NCBI RefSeq assembly: GCF_003725795.1
Contig: NZ_RBEE01000023.1
Span: forward strand, 62,001-126,000
Length of the DNA stretch: 64,000 bases
Direction: 5' to 3'
Source: Pedobacter jejuensis
GTDB taxonomy: Bacteria; Bacteroidota; Bacteroidia; Sphingobacteriales; Sphingobacteriaceae
The notes beneath the pieces were generated by a model. The model saw only the letters and a list, made by a program, of their open reading frames with translations. It was not told where the DNA came from and made no database searches. A program made the translations under genes and the position numbers. Below, one piece after another: positions 36,001 through 45,361 of the stretch; positions within the stretch are counted from its first letter, which is position 1, and every line of letters starts with the position of its first letter.

Positions 36001-36031
36001 CACAAATGATTTAGCAAATGATTAATTTGTG
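36001..36031. promoter_or_regulatory. candidate operator between glpD and the DeoR-type gene
   Basis: The 9-base word CAAATGATT occurs twice, at 36003-36011 and 36015-36023, 12 bases apart; CACAAAT (36001) is also mirrored by ATTTGTG (36024). Such repeats in the divergent region are the expected place for binding of the DeoR-type regulator. Prediction from layout only. Confidence 0.45.
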
Positions 36032-36057
36032 GCATTGCAAAAAACCAAGTAATATTT

Positions 36058-36822
36058 ATGATGAATTTAGCCGAAAGGCACCAATTAATTTTAAGTCGTT
36101 TACAACGCGATCAATATATCAATGTTGTGGATTTATGTAAGGAACTGAAGGTTTCATCCGTTACCATAAGAAAGGATTTAAAACTACTTGAAGATAAAAG
36201 CTTGCTTTTTAGAACACACGGTGGCGCAACTATGAACAATCCTTATACGGTTGATAGGCCCGTAAATGAAAAGGAAAAGATTCAATCTTCAGAAAAAAAT
36301 AAAATAGGTGCAGCAGCTGCTACATTAATAAATGATAATGATTCTATAGTTATAGCTTCGGGTACTACGGTTTTGTATTTTGCCAAAAATTTACAGCCCG
36401 CAACCAACTTAACCGTTGTAACATCGGCATTAAATGTAGCGCTGGAACTTATGAGAGAACCAAGCATAGAAGTTATTCAATTGGGTGGGATTTTAAGGAA
36501 AAGTTCTTCATCAGTTTTGGGGAGTTATGCAGAGCAAATTTTAGGCGATTTTTATTTTAACAAATTGTTTTTAGGTGTTGATGGAATTGATTTAGATTTC
36601 GGTTTAACCACAACAAACGCTATGGAAGCCCAGTTGAATAGGAAAATGATTAGCGTTTCACAAAAAACGATTGTCCTTGCAGATTCATCTAAATTTGGTA
36701 AAAGAGGTTTTGGAAAGATATGTGGTTTAGATGAAATCGATCACATTATAACAGACAAAGGAATTTCTGAACAAATTGTAAAACATTTAGAAAGTTTAGG
36801 TGTTACTGTAACTATCGTATAG
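36058..36822 (+). CDS. DeoR-family transcriptional regulator (probable glycerol regulon repressor)
   Basis: 254 residues. N-terminal winged helix-turn-helix with the DeoR signature (VVDLCKELKVSSVTIRKDLKLLEDKSLLFRTHGGA, about 21-57), then the effector domain (SGTTVLYFAKNL, VTSALNVALELM, QLGGILRKSSSSVLG, LADSSKFGKRGFGKI). The closest known role by neighbourhood is GlpR, which senses glycerol-3-phosphate; it is divergent from glpD-glpK-glpF, with the operator candidate between them. The start at 36058 and the next ATG (36061) are adjacent. Confidence 0.85.
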   Translation: MMNLAERHQLILSRLQRDQYINVVDLCKELKVSSVTIRKDLKLLEDKSLLFRTHGGATMNNPYTVDRPVNEKEKIQSSEKNKIGAAAATLINDNDSIVIASGTTVLYFAKNLQPATNLTVVTSALNVALELMREPSIEVIQLGGILRKSSSSVLGSYAEQILGDFYFNKLFLGVDGIDLDFGLTTTNAMEAQLNRKMISVSQKTIVLADSSKFGKRGFGKICGLDEIDHIITDKGISEQIVKHLESLGVTVTIV

Positions 36823-36863
36823 TAAAAATCACCCAATACAGTAACCAAACAATAATTTGAATT

Positions 36864-37256
36864 ATGTCAAAAAAGAGAATACACATTTTAGAAGATGATC
36901 AGGAAATCAGAAACGTGATTGAGATTCTTTTAAAAGAAGAAGGGTTTGAACTACAGCTATCATCATCTTTTTCTGAATTAAAGAAAAATATTAAAGATGC
37001 AATGCCAGATTTATTTCTGCTGGATGTGATGTTGCCCGATGGAAATGGTGCAGAAATTTGCGAAGATTTAAAAACAGATATTTTTACCAAGCACATTCCT
37101 ATTATCGTAATGTCTGCCCAAAACAATAGCGAGCAAAAAGCTATTGATGCTTTTGCAGATGATTATATCAGCAAGCCATTTGATATTTACGATGTTTTAG
37201 AAAGAATAAATGCTCAGATAAAAAAGAGCCATGAAGGTAAGCCAGCTCAGGCATAA
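36864..37256 (+). CDS. single-domain response regulator
   Basis: 130 residues, a lone receiver domain: acidic pair D11/D12, phospho-acceptor Asp54 (LFLLDVMLPDG), Thr/Ser at S84 (VMSA) and Lys104 (SKPFD). No output domain, so it works through protein contacts or as a phosphorelay step. 41 bases after the DeoR-type gene on the same strand; ends at a terminator. The partner kinase is not visible nearby; the orphan kinase at 6215 is a candidate only in a loose sense. Confidence 0.9.
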   Translation: MSKKRIHILEDDQEIRNVIEILLKEEGFELQLSSSFSELKKNIKDAMPDLFLLDVMLPDGNGAEICEDLKTDIFTKHIPIIVMSAQNNSEQKAIDAFADDYISKPFDIYDVLERINAQIKKSHEGKPAQA

Positions 37257-37276
37257 CCAATTCATTTAATATTTAG

Positions 37277-37310
37277 AGAGAGGTAATTTTCAAGTTATCT
37301 CTCTTTTTTT
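37277..37310 (+). terminator. Rho-independent terminator after response regulator
   Basis: 10-bp stem AGAGAGGTAA / TTATCTCTCT (one G-T wobble; 37277-37286 and 37295-37304), 8-base loop, then at least six T. Confidence 0.8.
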
Positions 37311-37317
37311 ATGCCTG

Positions 37318-37650
37318 CTAATAATCAGTTTTAATTTTTCCGTTAAGGTTGTTGATGGATACTACAATATCATCGAGTTGAAAAGCACCCTCTAAATCTG
37401 TAGGCATATTTAGGATATGATTAAAATTGTAATCTGTAAAATCTAAAGTTCTTTTTGTTGATGTGACATAATAAAAACCGCCAGATTTAGCCTTTCTAAC
37501 ATACCAATATAAAAAGCTTGGTTCATTTTCATTCGTATGCTCAATTTCAGTTATATATACTTTTAATCTAATTACATCGGGTTCGGGAATTGATTTTTTA
37601 CATGCAAAAAGTGTAATTGCAAGTGCAAAAAGAACGATGAAATTTTTCAT
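37318..37650 (-). CDS. small lipoprotein, 110 aa
   Basis: Signal peptide with lipobox LFAC (lipidated Cys17, MKNFIVLFALAITLFACKK), then a beta-rich soluble domain (VIRLKVYITEIEHTNENEPSF). No family recognised. Converges on the response regulator. Confidence 0.65.
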   Translation of the reverse strand: MKNFIVLFALAITLFACKKSIPEPDVIRLKVYITEIEHTNENEPSFLYWYVRKAKSGGFYYVTSTKRTLDFTDYNFNHILNMPTDLEGAFQLDDIVVSINNLNGKIKTDY

Positions 37651-37854
37651 AAGTAATTAGAGGGATGACAAATAGGGCGTAAAATTAGTAAAAATTTGTT
37701 GTTTAATTTATTTTAAAACACACGTTAAATCCACTGCTTTTTAAGGAGGTAAAAAGTAATCCAAAATGTATATTATTGTAAAGTGTATTTCTAATCAACG
37801 TTATTTGCATCAATAGTAAATCGATTAACCAATTATCCATCTTTTTCATTGCTT

Positions 37855-40512
37855 ATGATATTATCTCTACGTAAATTTTATATTTTGCTTTTGCTTGTTA
37901 TACTGCAACAAACAGTATTTGCTGCAAAACCTGTACAGCTTAAATGTGAGTATTTGGTAAGACCAATCGGTTTAGATAATCCAAAGCCAAGATTTACCTG
38001 GATGATGCTCGATGAAACCAAAGGAGCCGTTCAGAATGCTTATCGAATTATAATAGGAACAGATTCTATTCAACTTGCGAATAAACAAGGCATTCAATGG
38101 GATTCGGGTAAAATTCTTTCATCGAATAGTTTAATAACCTATAATGGAAGAACACTATCGCCATTTACAAAATATTATTGGCGGGTTGAGATTTGGGATA
38201 AGAGCAACAAAATTTCATCAGCTACATCGACATTTGAAATGGGGATGATGGCTATGGAAAATTGGAAAGGAACGTGGATAAGCGATACAAATGACATCAA
38301 CACTTTACCAGCACCATATTTTAGAAAGGTATTTGCTGCAGAAAAAAAGATTAAATCGGCAAGAGCTTATATTGCTGCTGCGGGTTTGTATGAATTATAC
38401 CTAAATGGTAAAAAGGTTGGGAACCATCGTTTAGACCCAATGTACACTCGTTTTGACAGAAGAAATCTATATGTTAGTTATGATGTTACTTCGAATCTTA
38501 ATGATGGGAAAAATGCAATTGGTGTTCTTCTTGGCAACGGATGGTATAATCATCAATCGCTTGCAGTGTGGAATTTTGATAAAGCACCATGGCGTGCCAG
38601 ACCAACTTTTTGCCTGGATTTAAGAATTACTTACACCGATGGTTCGGTAGAAACGATAACATCCGGAAGTGATTGGAAAACAAGTTTAAGCCCGATTATA
38701 TCAAACAGTATCTACACTGCAGAGCATTATGATGCCCGTTTAGAACAAAAGGGTTGGAACACCGTAAATTTTGATGATTCAAAATGGAAGGGCATTACTT
38801 TAAGAGCTGCACCATCTAAAAATATTGTGGCTCAAGCTATGCATCCAATAAGAAATGTTGAAGAAATTCCGGTAAAAACCATGCGCAAATTTAACGATAG
38901 CACCTATCTTTTTGATTTAGGTAGGAATATCGCAGGTGTTACAAAAATTAAAGTAACAGGAGAAAGGGGTATTGTGATAAGGTTAAAACATGCAGAGCGG
39001 TTAGACAGTCTGGGGCATGCAGATTTGTCGAATATTGATGTGTACCATCGCCCGAAAGACAAATCCGACCCTTTTCAAACCGATATATTTATTTTAAATG
39101 GCGAAGGAGATGAACAATTTATGCCGTTATTTAATTATAAGGGTTTTCAATATATTGAGGTAACCAGTTCAAAGCCAATAAGATTAACTGAAAAAAGTTT
39201 AGTAGGTTATTTTATGCATAGTGATGTGCCAGCTGTAGGGAAGTTGTCGTCTTCAAATCCACTAATTAACAAAATTTGGTGGGCAACCAATAATTCATAT
39301 CTATCTAACCTGTATGGTTTTCCAACCGATTGTCCGCAAAGAGAAAAGAATGGCTGGACGGGCGATGGACATTTCGCAATTGAAACGGGATTGTATAATT
39401 TCGATGGGATTACAGTTTACGAAAAATGGATGGGTGATCACCGGGATGAACAGCAACCAAATGGCGTGTTGCCAGATATTATTCCTACCGGAGGCTGGGG
39501 TTATGGCACAGCAAATGGCACAGATTGGACGAGTACAATTGCGATAATTCCATGGAATATTTACACCTTTTATGGCGATAGCAAATTGCTCGCAGATAAT
39601 TATCAAAGCATCAAACAATATGTTAATTATGTTGATGGAATAAGTAAAAATGGGTTAACAACCTTCGGCAGAGGCGATTGGGTACCCGTTAAATCTACTT
39701 CAGATTTAGAATATACCTCGTCTGTTTACTTTTATGTAGATGCAGATATTTTGGCAAAAGCTGCTAAATTATTTAATAACAACAATGATTATTTGGTTTA
39801 TAGTGCATTGGCTAAAAAGATAAAAAATGCCATAAATTCGAAATATTTTAATGCCCAAACCGGAATTTATGGTAAGGGTGTGCAAACCGAGCTGAGTATC
39901 GCATTGCAATGGAATATCGTACCCGAGGCCTCGCGACAATTGGTAGCAGATAATTTAGCAAAGAGGGTGGTAGCAGATGGAATGCATATTGACGTTGGTG
40001 TACTTGGTGCAAAAGCGGTATTAAATGCTTTAAGTGATAATGGACATAGCGATATCGCCTACAAATTGGCTGCTCAGGATACATATCCTGGTTGGGGCTG
40101 GTGGATTGTTAATGGCGCAACAACCTTACATGAAAATTGGGACATGCAAGCTAAGAGAGATATTTCTGATAACCACATGATGTTTGGTGAAATAGGTGGC
40201 TGGTTCTTTAAAGGTATAGGAGGGATAAAGGTAGATGAGGATAAACCTGGATTTAAAAACATCTTACTCAGACCTCACTTTGTTGAAGGACTAAATCATT
40301 TTGAAGCTTCGCATGATGGACCTTTCGGAAAAATTATTTCATCATGGAAAAGAACAGATAAAGGTGTTAAATACCATGTAACTATTCCTGCTAATTCTTC
40401 AGCTAGCGCAAAAATACCTTTAATCAAAGGACAAACTTTGTTTCTTAACGGAAAAGAAATAGCTAATAAAATTCAGCTTGTAGCAGGTAATTATGAATTT
40501 GAGGTAAAGTAA
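37855..40512 (+). CDS. secreted alpha-L-rhamnosidase, GH78
   Basis: 885 residues from the ATG at 37855 (a TTG two codons earlier is also open). Signal peptide to VFAA. Domain order as in GH78: fibronectin-like (NPKPRFTWMML), N-terminal beta-sandwich (AAGLYELYLNGKKVGNHRLDPMYTRFD), beta domain (YLFDLGRNIAGVTKIKVTG), six-hairpin barrel and C-terminal beta domain. Catalytic-region motif DCPQREKNGWTGD at about 492-504, with the proposed acid Glu at 497. It releases rhamnose from rhamnogalacturonan or arabinogalactan. It opens the pectin region, 445 bases before the GH28 remnant. Confidence 0.93.
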   Translation: MILSLRKFYILLLLVILQQTVFAAKPVQLKCEYLVRPIGLDNPKPRFTWMMLDETKGAVQNAYRIIIGTDSIQLANKQGIQWDSGKILSSNSLITYNGRTLSPFTKYYWRVEIWDKSNKISSATSTFEMGMMAMENWKGTWISDTNDINTLPAPYFRKVFAAEKKIKSARAYIAAAGLYELYLNGKKVGNHRLDPMYTRFDRRNLYVSYDVTSNLNDGKNAIGVLLGNGWYNHQSLAVWNFDKAPWRARPTFCLDLRITYTDGSVETITSGSDWKTSLSPIISNSIYTAEHYDARLEQKGWNTVNFDDSKWKGITLRAAPSKNIVAQAMHPIRNVEEIPVKTMRKFNDSTYLFDLGRNIAGVTKIKVTGERGIVIRLKHAERLDSLGHADLSNIDVYHRPKDKSDPFQTDIFILNGEGDEQFMPLFNYKGFQYIEVTSSKPIRLTEKSLVGYFMHSDVPAVGKLSSSNPLINKIWWATNNSYLSNLYGFPTDCPQREKNGWTGDGHFAIETGLYNFDGITVYEKWMGDHRDEQQPNGVLPDIIPTGGWGYGTANGTDWTSTIAIIPWNIYTFYGDSKLLADNYQSIKQYVNYVDGISKNGLTTFGRGDWVPVKSTSDLEYTSSVYFYVDADILAKAAKLFNNNNDYLVYSALAKKIKNAINSKYFNAQTGIYGKGVQTELSIALQWNIVPEASRQLVADNLAKRVVADGMHIDVGVLGAKAVLNALSDNGHSDIAYKLAAQDTYPGWGWWIVNGATTLHENWDMQAKRDISDNHMMFGEIGGWFFKGIGGIKVDEDKPGFKNILLRPHFVEGLNHFEASHDGPFGKIISSWKRTDKGVKYHVTIPANSSASAKIPLIKGQTLFLNGKEIANKIQLVAGNYEFEVK

Positions 40513-40860
40513 CTATTGATAAACCCTTATAACCAAAAAATACTTCTGTCTTTCGATGCAGAATATTTATGTGGAAGCTTGGGGACGTGAACCTATGACA
40601 AAATCTGCGTTTAAACTATATCGAATGTTATTTTAATATTCCATTCACCAAATTCATTTCCGCAAAGGATATAGGATAGCTATAATGAATATTACGCGAA
40701 TTTAATGTTGAAAATTGTTGAATAGATGACCAAAAATATTTGATCTTCTAGTCATGTTTTCTACCTATGTTATTTGCAATTAACAGTTTTAAAGCTTTAT
40801 ATATATCTGATTCGCCTTAATAAATTCGTTTTGCCAATATAATATTCAGTGCTAACATTG
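40513..40860. other. intergenic region after GH78
   Basis: About 350 bases without credible coding capacity: the longest plus-strand ORF is 26 codons (40553-40633). AT-rich, no notable repeat apart from the motif beginning at 40861. Confidence 0.4.
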
Positions 40861-40907
40861 AGCAGGTGACTACAGGATAGCCAGTGAGATTCGTTTCTGT
40901 ATATTTG
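40861..40907 (+). promoter_or_regulatory. operator-like motif plus -7 box, promoter of the RG-I block
   Basis: AGCAGGTGACTACAGG (40861-40876) has CAGG repeated one helical turn apart and lies 23 bases upstream of a perfect -7 box, TATATTTG (40900-40907). The same arrangement recurs at 46264-46310. There is no TTTG -33 element at the proper place, consistent with activator-dependent transcription. Inference from repetition. Confidence 0.6.
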
Positions 40908-40957
40908 ATTGAGCTCATATTTAAGCTTTAACTAATCAATTATACCCAATTCCGGCT

Positions 40958-41170
40958 ATGAAAAAACGTATTGTATTCCAATTATTTCATTTATTGATTT
41001 CCGGATTTATACTTTCCTTCACTAGCAAAATCTATTCTGTTAAGATAGTGCAAATCGATTTAGCGAACCCTTTTGTAATGCCTCCTTTTAAAGTTCCTGA
41101 TTTCTCGGGTAACAGACGGTTTTCAATAGTTGATTTTGGTGCCGTTCCTAGATTTTCCACACAAAAATAA
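40958..41170 (+). pseudogene. remnant of a secreted GH28 (polygalacturonase-like) gene
   Basis: 70 codons: a signal-like N-terminus (MKKRIVFQLFHLLISGFILS) followed by PFKVPDFSGNRRFSIVDFGAV, the typical first strand of GH28 parallel-beta-helix enzymes (F-x-I-x-D-F-G-A). In intact enzymes several hundred residues follow; here the frame runs into RFSTQK and a stop, 65 bases before the next gene. So only the first part is left. The promoter with the repeated motif sits directly upstream. Confidence 0.7.
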
Positions 41171-41235
41171 TTATCTAAACTTCACAAGCCTCAATTTTTA
41201 AGTTCTATCTGTCACTTATTCCAATAGCAAACTAA

Positions 41236-42564
41236 ATGAATTTCAAACGTATACTTTTAATCGGTCACACCTTATTACCTCTTTTTACAAGCGTAGCTGC
41301 GCAACAAAAAACTGATTATAAATTTGACTTTGGCCCCGGGAAAGTGGCTAAAAACTACATTCAGATTCTGCCTAAAACCAGTTTTTCGCGAAACGATACA
41401 TATGGTTTTGATTTTGACTCAAAAGTGGAAGGATTTGACCGTGGTGGAAAAAACCTACTAACTGCTGATTTAGTAAGGAGTGATAAACCTTTCTATTTTT
41501 CAGTTGCGGTACCAGAAGGAAATTATAGGGTTTCTGTTACTTTGGGTGATTCCAGACAATCGGTTCATACAACTATCAAGGCAGAGTCGCGCCGTTTAGT
41601 GCTTGAAGATGTAAGAACCAAACCTGGTGTATTTACAACCAAAACCTTCATGGTAAACGTAAAAAACAGAAATATCAGTACTGGAAGTATTGTTAGTTTA
41701 AAACCCCGAGAATTAAATAAGCTGGATTGGGACGATAAACTAACATTGGAGTTTGATCATCAAACAGCTCTTGCTGCGATTGAAATTACCAAAGTAGAAG
41801 ATCAGATTACAATTTTCCTGGCAGGGAACTCCACGGTCGTTAATCAGGAAGACGAACCATGGGCATCCTGGGGGCAAATGATTCCTCGTTTTTTTAAGCC
41901 GGGTGTAGCTATTGCCAATCATGCAGAATCTGGCTTAACCCTTGGCTCTTCCATAGCTAGCCGAAGGCTTGAAAAAGTATTGAGTATTGCAAAACCTGGT
42001 GACTACCTTTTTATCGAATTTGGCCACAATGATCAAAAGGATAAAGGGGCGGGCGATGGTGCTTACAAATCCTACACAGACCGTTTAAAAACCTTTATCA
42101 GCGAGTTTAGAAAAAAAGGCGGCATTCCTGTTATTGTAACTTCAACAAGCAGAAGGTCGTTTGATGCAAACGGCAAAACCCAAAACACCTTGGGTGATTT
42201 TCCTGATGCTGCCAGAAAAGTCGCAGCTGCTGAAAACGTACCATTAATTGATTTGAATGTAATGACAGCTCAGCTTTATGATGCGCTAGGCGAAGAAAAT
42301 TCCAAAAAGGCATTTGTTCACTATCCCGCCAATAGCTATCCTGGTCAGGATAAAGCGCTTGCAGATAATACGCATTTTAATCCTTATGGTGCTTATGAAA
42401 TTGCCAAATGTGTTGTTATGGGGATAGAAGCCCAAAAGTTGGGGATTTCGAAATTTATAGTGGATGATTTTCCGGCCTTTAATCCTTCGAAACCTGATGA
42501 TCCAATGATGTGGAAATGGCCTGAAAGTCCGAGAAATAGTATCGTTAAACCCGATGGAAATTAA
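41236..42564 (+). CDS. rhamnogalacturonan acetylesterase-like, CE12-type, with N-terminal sandwich domain
   Basis: 442 residues, signal peptide to VAAQ. Residues about 20-185 form a beta-sandwich (FDFGPGKVAKNYIQI; YRVSVTLGDSRQSVHT) of the galactose-binding-like type; the SGNH esterase follows (about 190-435). Block I reads AGNSTVV, with Asn where classical GDS(L) has Asp, block III IEFGHND and the catalytic pair DNTHFN. It would remove acetyl groups from galacturonic acid of rhamnogalacturonan-I. First intact gene of the plus-strand block, 44 bases before PL11. Confidence 0.88.
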   Translation: MNFKRILLIGHTLLPLFTSVAAQQKTDYKFDFGPGKVAKNYIQILPKTSFSRNDTYGFDFDSKVEGFDRGGKNLLTADLVRSDKPFYFSVAVPEGNYRVSVTLGDSRQSVHTTIKAESRRLVLEDVRTKPGVFTTKTFMVNVKNRNISTGSIVSLKPRELNKLDWDDKLTLEFDHQTALAAIEITKVEDQITIFLAGNSTVVNQEDEPWASWGQMIPRFFKPGVAIANHAESGLTLGSSIASRRLEKVLSIAKPGDYLFIEFGHNDQKDKGAGDGAYKSYTDRLKTFISEFRKKGGIPVIVTSTSRRSFDANGKTQNTLGDFPDAARKVAAAENVPLIDLNVMTAQLYDALGEENSKKAFVHYPANSYPGQDKALADNTHFNPYGAYEIAKCVVMGIEAQKLGISKFIVDDFPAFNPSKPDDPMMWKWPESPRNSIVKPDGN

Positions 42565-42608
42565 ACGAATTAATAGGGAACAGTTATTTACTCTATAAGA
42601 TATACTAA

Positions 42609-44465
42609 ATGAAGTATAAATCAATTGTTATAAAATGTTGCCTTTTGCTTTCTTTGCTCATACTATCAACAAATTCTTTTGCCCAGCGGCAGATGGAAAA
42701 GTTGGGAAGAGGATTGGTTGCCCTTCGTACAGGGAAGGATTCGGTATTTCTAAGTTGGAGAATTCTGGGTACCGAGCCTGATGACATTTCCTTCAACCTC
42801 TATCGTCAAACCGGTAGCCTACCTGCCAAAAAGCTAAATCAATTTCCGCTAACAACAGGAACTAATTTTACTGATGGTAATGTAAATCCTGAATTAGAAA
42901 ACAAATATTTTATCAAGCCAATAATCAATAAACATCAACAGCTGGCAGAGAAAGCTTTTTTGCTAAAGCCAAAAACGCCGGTTCAGCAATATTTAAACAT
43001 TCCATTGCATACACCAGCCGGCTATGTACCAAATGATGCTTCTATTGGCGACCTCGATGGTGATGGAGAATATGATATTGTATTACATCAAACCGGTCGT
43101 GGTCGCGATAATTCTTCAAATGGAATAACTGATCCGCCTATTTTTCAGGCTTATGAACTAGATGGAACTTTTTTATGGGAGATAAATTTAGGAAAGAATA
43201 TTCGGGAAGGTGCTCATTATACACAGTTTATGGTTTATGATTTAGATGGGGACGGAATCGCAGAGTTTGCCTGTAAAACTGCCGACGGAACGGTGGACGG
43301 GAAGGGCAAAGTAATTGGCGATTCTACAAAAGACTATCGGAATAAGAACGGAAAAATATTATCGGGTCCTGAGTTTTTTACCATCTTTAACGGGAAAACC
43401 GGAGCGGCTTTAGCAACGACGCTTTACCTTCCTGAAAGGGGAAACATTGCAGCTTGGGGCGGCGTTGGAGGTAATGGAAAAAACGATAGTACCGGCAACC
43501 GGGTGGATAGATTTACGGCATGCATTGCTTATCTGGATGGGATTCATCCAAGTTTGGTTATGGGCAGAGGTTATTACGGTAGGACGGTTTTGGCAGCTTG
43601 GGACTGGCGAAATGGAAAACTCACATCCCGATGGGTTTTCGACTCCAGCGATGAGAAAAATGCCTATTCTGGTATGGGTAATCACAACTTATCTGTAGCG
43701 GATGTTGACGGCGATGGTAAGGATGAGATCATTTTTGGATCAATGTGTATCGATGATAATGGCAAAGGTTTATATACCACCGGTTTGAGACACGGAGATG
43801 CGCTGCATGTTTCAGATTTTGATCCCCAGAGGCCAGGTCTGGAAGTTTTTGGAGTCCATGAAATTGAAGAAGGAACAAAAGGTTGTGGAGTTGCCCTTTA
43901 TGATGCTAAAACAGGCGAAATACTCTGGCATGCATCAGAGGATGAGGATGTTGGCCGCGGTGTAGCCGATAATATTGACAACACCCGCATTGGTGCGCAA
44001 ATGTGGTGGTCGGATTCAAATGGTTTGTTTGATAATAAAGGAAACAGGATTGGTTCACAGCCGACGTCAACTAATTTTCTGATTTATTGGGATGAGGATC
44101 TTTCCCGTGAACTTTTAGATGGCAATCACATCGACAAATATAACCACGGAAATCTTCTTACGGCAATCGGCGCAGTAGCAAATAATGGCACCAAATCAAC
44201 TCCGGTGCTAAGTGCTGATATTTTCGGCGATTGGCGGGAAGAGCTTATTCTTCGTTCGCAGGATAATCAAAGTCTTAGAATTTACACCACAACAATTCCA
44301 ACAACGCATAGAACTTATACCTTAATGCACGACCCGCAATACCGTTTAAGCATTGCCTGGCAAAACGTAGGTTATAACCAACCACCGCACACCGGTTTTT
44401 ATTTTGGCTTAGATATGAAGAAAGCGCCAAAGCCGAACATTATTCTCGTTGAACCTCATCATTAG
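42609..44465 (+). CDS. rhamnogalacturonan lyase, PL11
   Basis: 618 residues, signal peptide to SFAQ. Beta-propeller-type PL11: N-terminal FnIII-like segment (EKLGRGLVALRTGKDSVFLSW), then GDLDGDGEYDIVLHQTG, YDLDGDGIAEFACKTADGT and VADVDGDGKDEIIFG calcium-binding DxDxDG loops, with repeated blades. Similar to Bacillus YesW/YesX. Cleaves the rhamnose-galacturonate backbone by beta-elimination, leaving an unsaturated uronic acid for the GH105 enzyme downstream. Followed 12 bases later by a CE12 gene. Confidence 0.93.
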   Translation: MKYKSIVIKCCLLLSLLILSTNSFAQRQMEKLGRGLVALRTGKDSVFLSWRILGTEPDDISFNLYRQTGSLPAKKLNQFPLTTGTNFTDGNVNPELENKYFIKPIINKHQQLAEKAFLLKPKTPVQQYLNIPLHTPAGYVPNDASIGDLDGDGEYDIVLHQTGRGRDNSSNGITDPPIFQAYELDGTFLWEINLGKNIREGAHYTQFMVYDLDGDGIAEFACKTADGTVDGKGKVIGDSTKDYRNKNGKILSGPEFFTIFNGKTGAALATTLYLPERGNIAAWGGVGGNGKNDSTGNRVDRFTACIAYLDGIHPSLVMGRGYYGRTVLAAWDWRNGKLTSRWVFDSSDEKNAYSGMGNHNLSVADVDGDGKDEIIFGSMCIDDNGKGLYTTGLRHGDALHVSDFDPQRPGLEVFGVHEIEEGTKGCGVALYDAKTGEILWHASEDEDVGRGVADNIDNTRIGAQMWWSDSNGLFDNKGNRIGSQPTSTNFLIYWDEDLSRELLDGNHIDKYNHGNLLTAIGAVANNGTKSTPVLSADIFGDWREELILRSQDNQSLRIYTTTIPTTHRTYTLMHDPQYRLSIAWQNVGYNQPPHTGFYFGLDMKKAPKPNIILVEPHH

Positions 44466-44477
44466 ATTATCGTTTCT

Positions 44478-45251
44478 ATGGCAAAATACATATATAAATC
44501 GGGAAGACTCCTTATAGTTGCAATTGCAATTATAGCTTCCGCTTTTGTTCAACAAAAAAAGCCGGTACTGCATATCATTGGTGATTCTACTGTTAGAAAT
44601 GCCAACAAAGAAACCTGGGGCTGGGGAACGCCGATTGCCGCACTTTTCGATACCACCAAAATTTCAGTTGAAAATAATGCAATGGCTGGAAGGAGTACCC
44701 GAACATTTCTTTCTGAAGGAAGATGGGATAGGGTTTTATCATCCTTGAAACCCGGTGATTATGTAGCCATGCAATTTGGCCACAATGAAGGTAGCGAACC
44801 CGATACCACAAAGGCCGGTCGTAGAGGCGTTCTAAAAGGAACGGGTGAAGAAACAAAACAACTAAAATGGCCCGATGGAAAGCCTGAAACCGTTCACACT
44901 TACGGCTGGTATATCAGAAAATTTGTTCGGGAATGCAAAGCTAAAGGTGCTACACCAATTGTAATTTCGATGATTCCTAGAAACGAGTTTAGGAATGGGA
45001 AAGTACTTCGAGCAGATAAAGACTTTGGAAAATGGGCAGCAGAAGTTGCGCAGCAGGAGCATATTTATTTTGTAGATTTAAACAAAATCACAGGGGATAA
45101 ATATGATGAAATGGGACCTGAAAAAGTAAAGACATTTTTCCCCCAAGACCATACACATACCAATCTGGAAGGCGCTAAAGTCAACGCCCAATCCGTTGTA
45201 GAAGGAATTAAGGCATTGAAAGGTTGTAAACTTAAAAAATACCTACTGTGA
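44478..45251 (+). CDS. rhamnogalacturonan acetylesterase, CE12
   Basis: 257 residues with an N-terminal hydrophobic signal. SGNH blocks: IIGDSTVRN (I), AMAGRSTRT (II region), MQFGHNEGS (III) and DHTHTN (V, catalytic Asp-His). Closely related to the gene at 45362 (WGWG, GWYIRKFV, CKAKGATPIVISMIPRN shared). Removes acetyl esters from galacturonic acid. Twelve bases after the PL11 gene. Confidence 0.9.
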   Translation: MAKYIYKSGRLLIVAIAIIASAFVQQKKPVLHIIGDSTVRNANKETWGWGTPIAALFDTTKISVENNAMAGRSTRTFLSEGRWDRVLSSLKPGDYVAMQFGHNEGSEPDTTKAGRRGVLKGTGEETKQLKWPDGKPETVHTYGWYIRKFVRECKAKGATPIVISMIPRNEFRNGKVLRADKDFGKWAAEVAQQEHIYFVDLNKITGDKYDEMGPEKVKTFFPQDHTHTNLEGAKVNAQSVVEGIKALKGCKLKKYLL

Positions 45252-45361
45252 ATATGTAAAGGTTGATTTTTTTCCATAGAAGAAATCATTTTCTAAAAAA
45301 TTCTTATTACAAAGCCATCATCATTTAAAGATTCAGAATAGTTTTATAAAGGACGAAACCA

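Noticed and set aside
40553-40633. 26-codon ORF after GH78
   Set aside because: Too short, no similarity noted, within an AT-rich gap.
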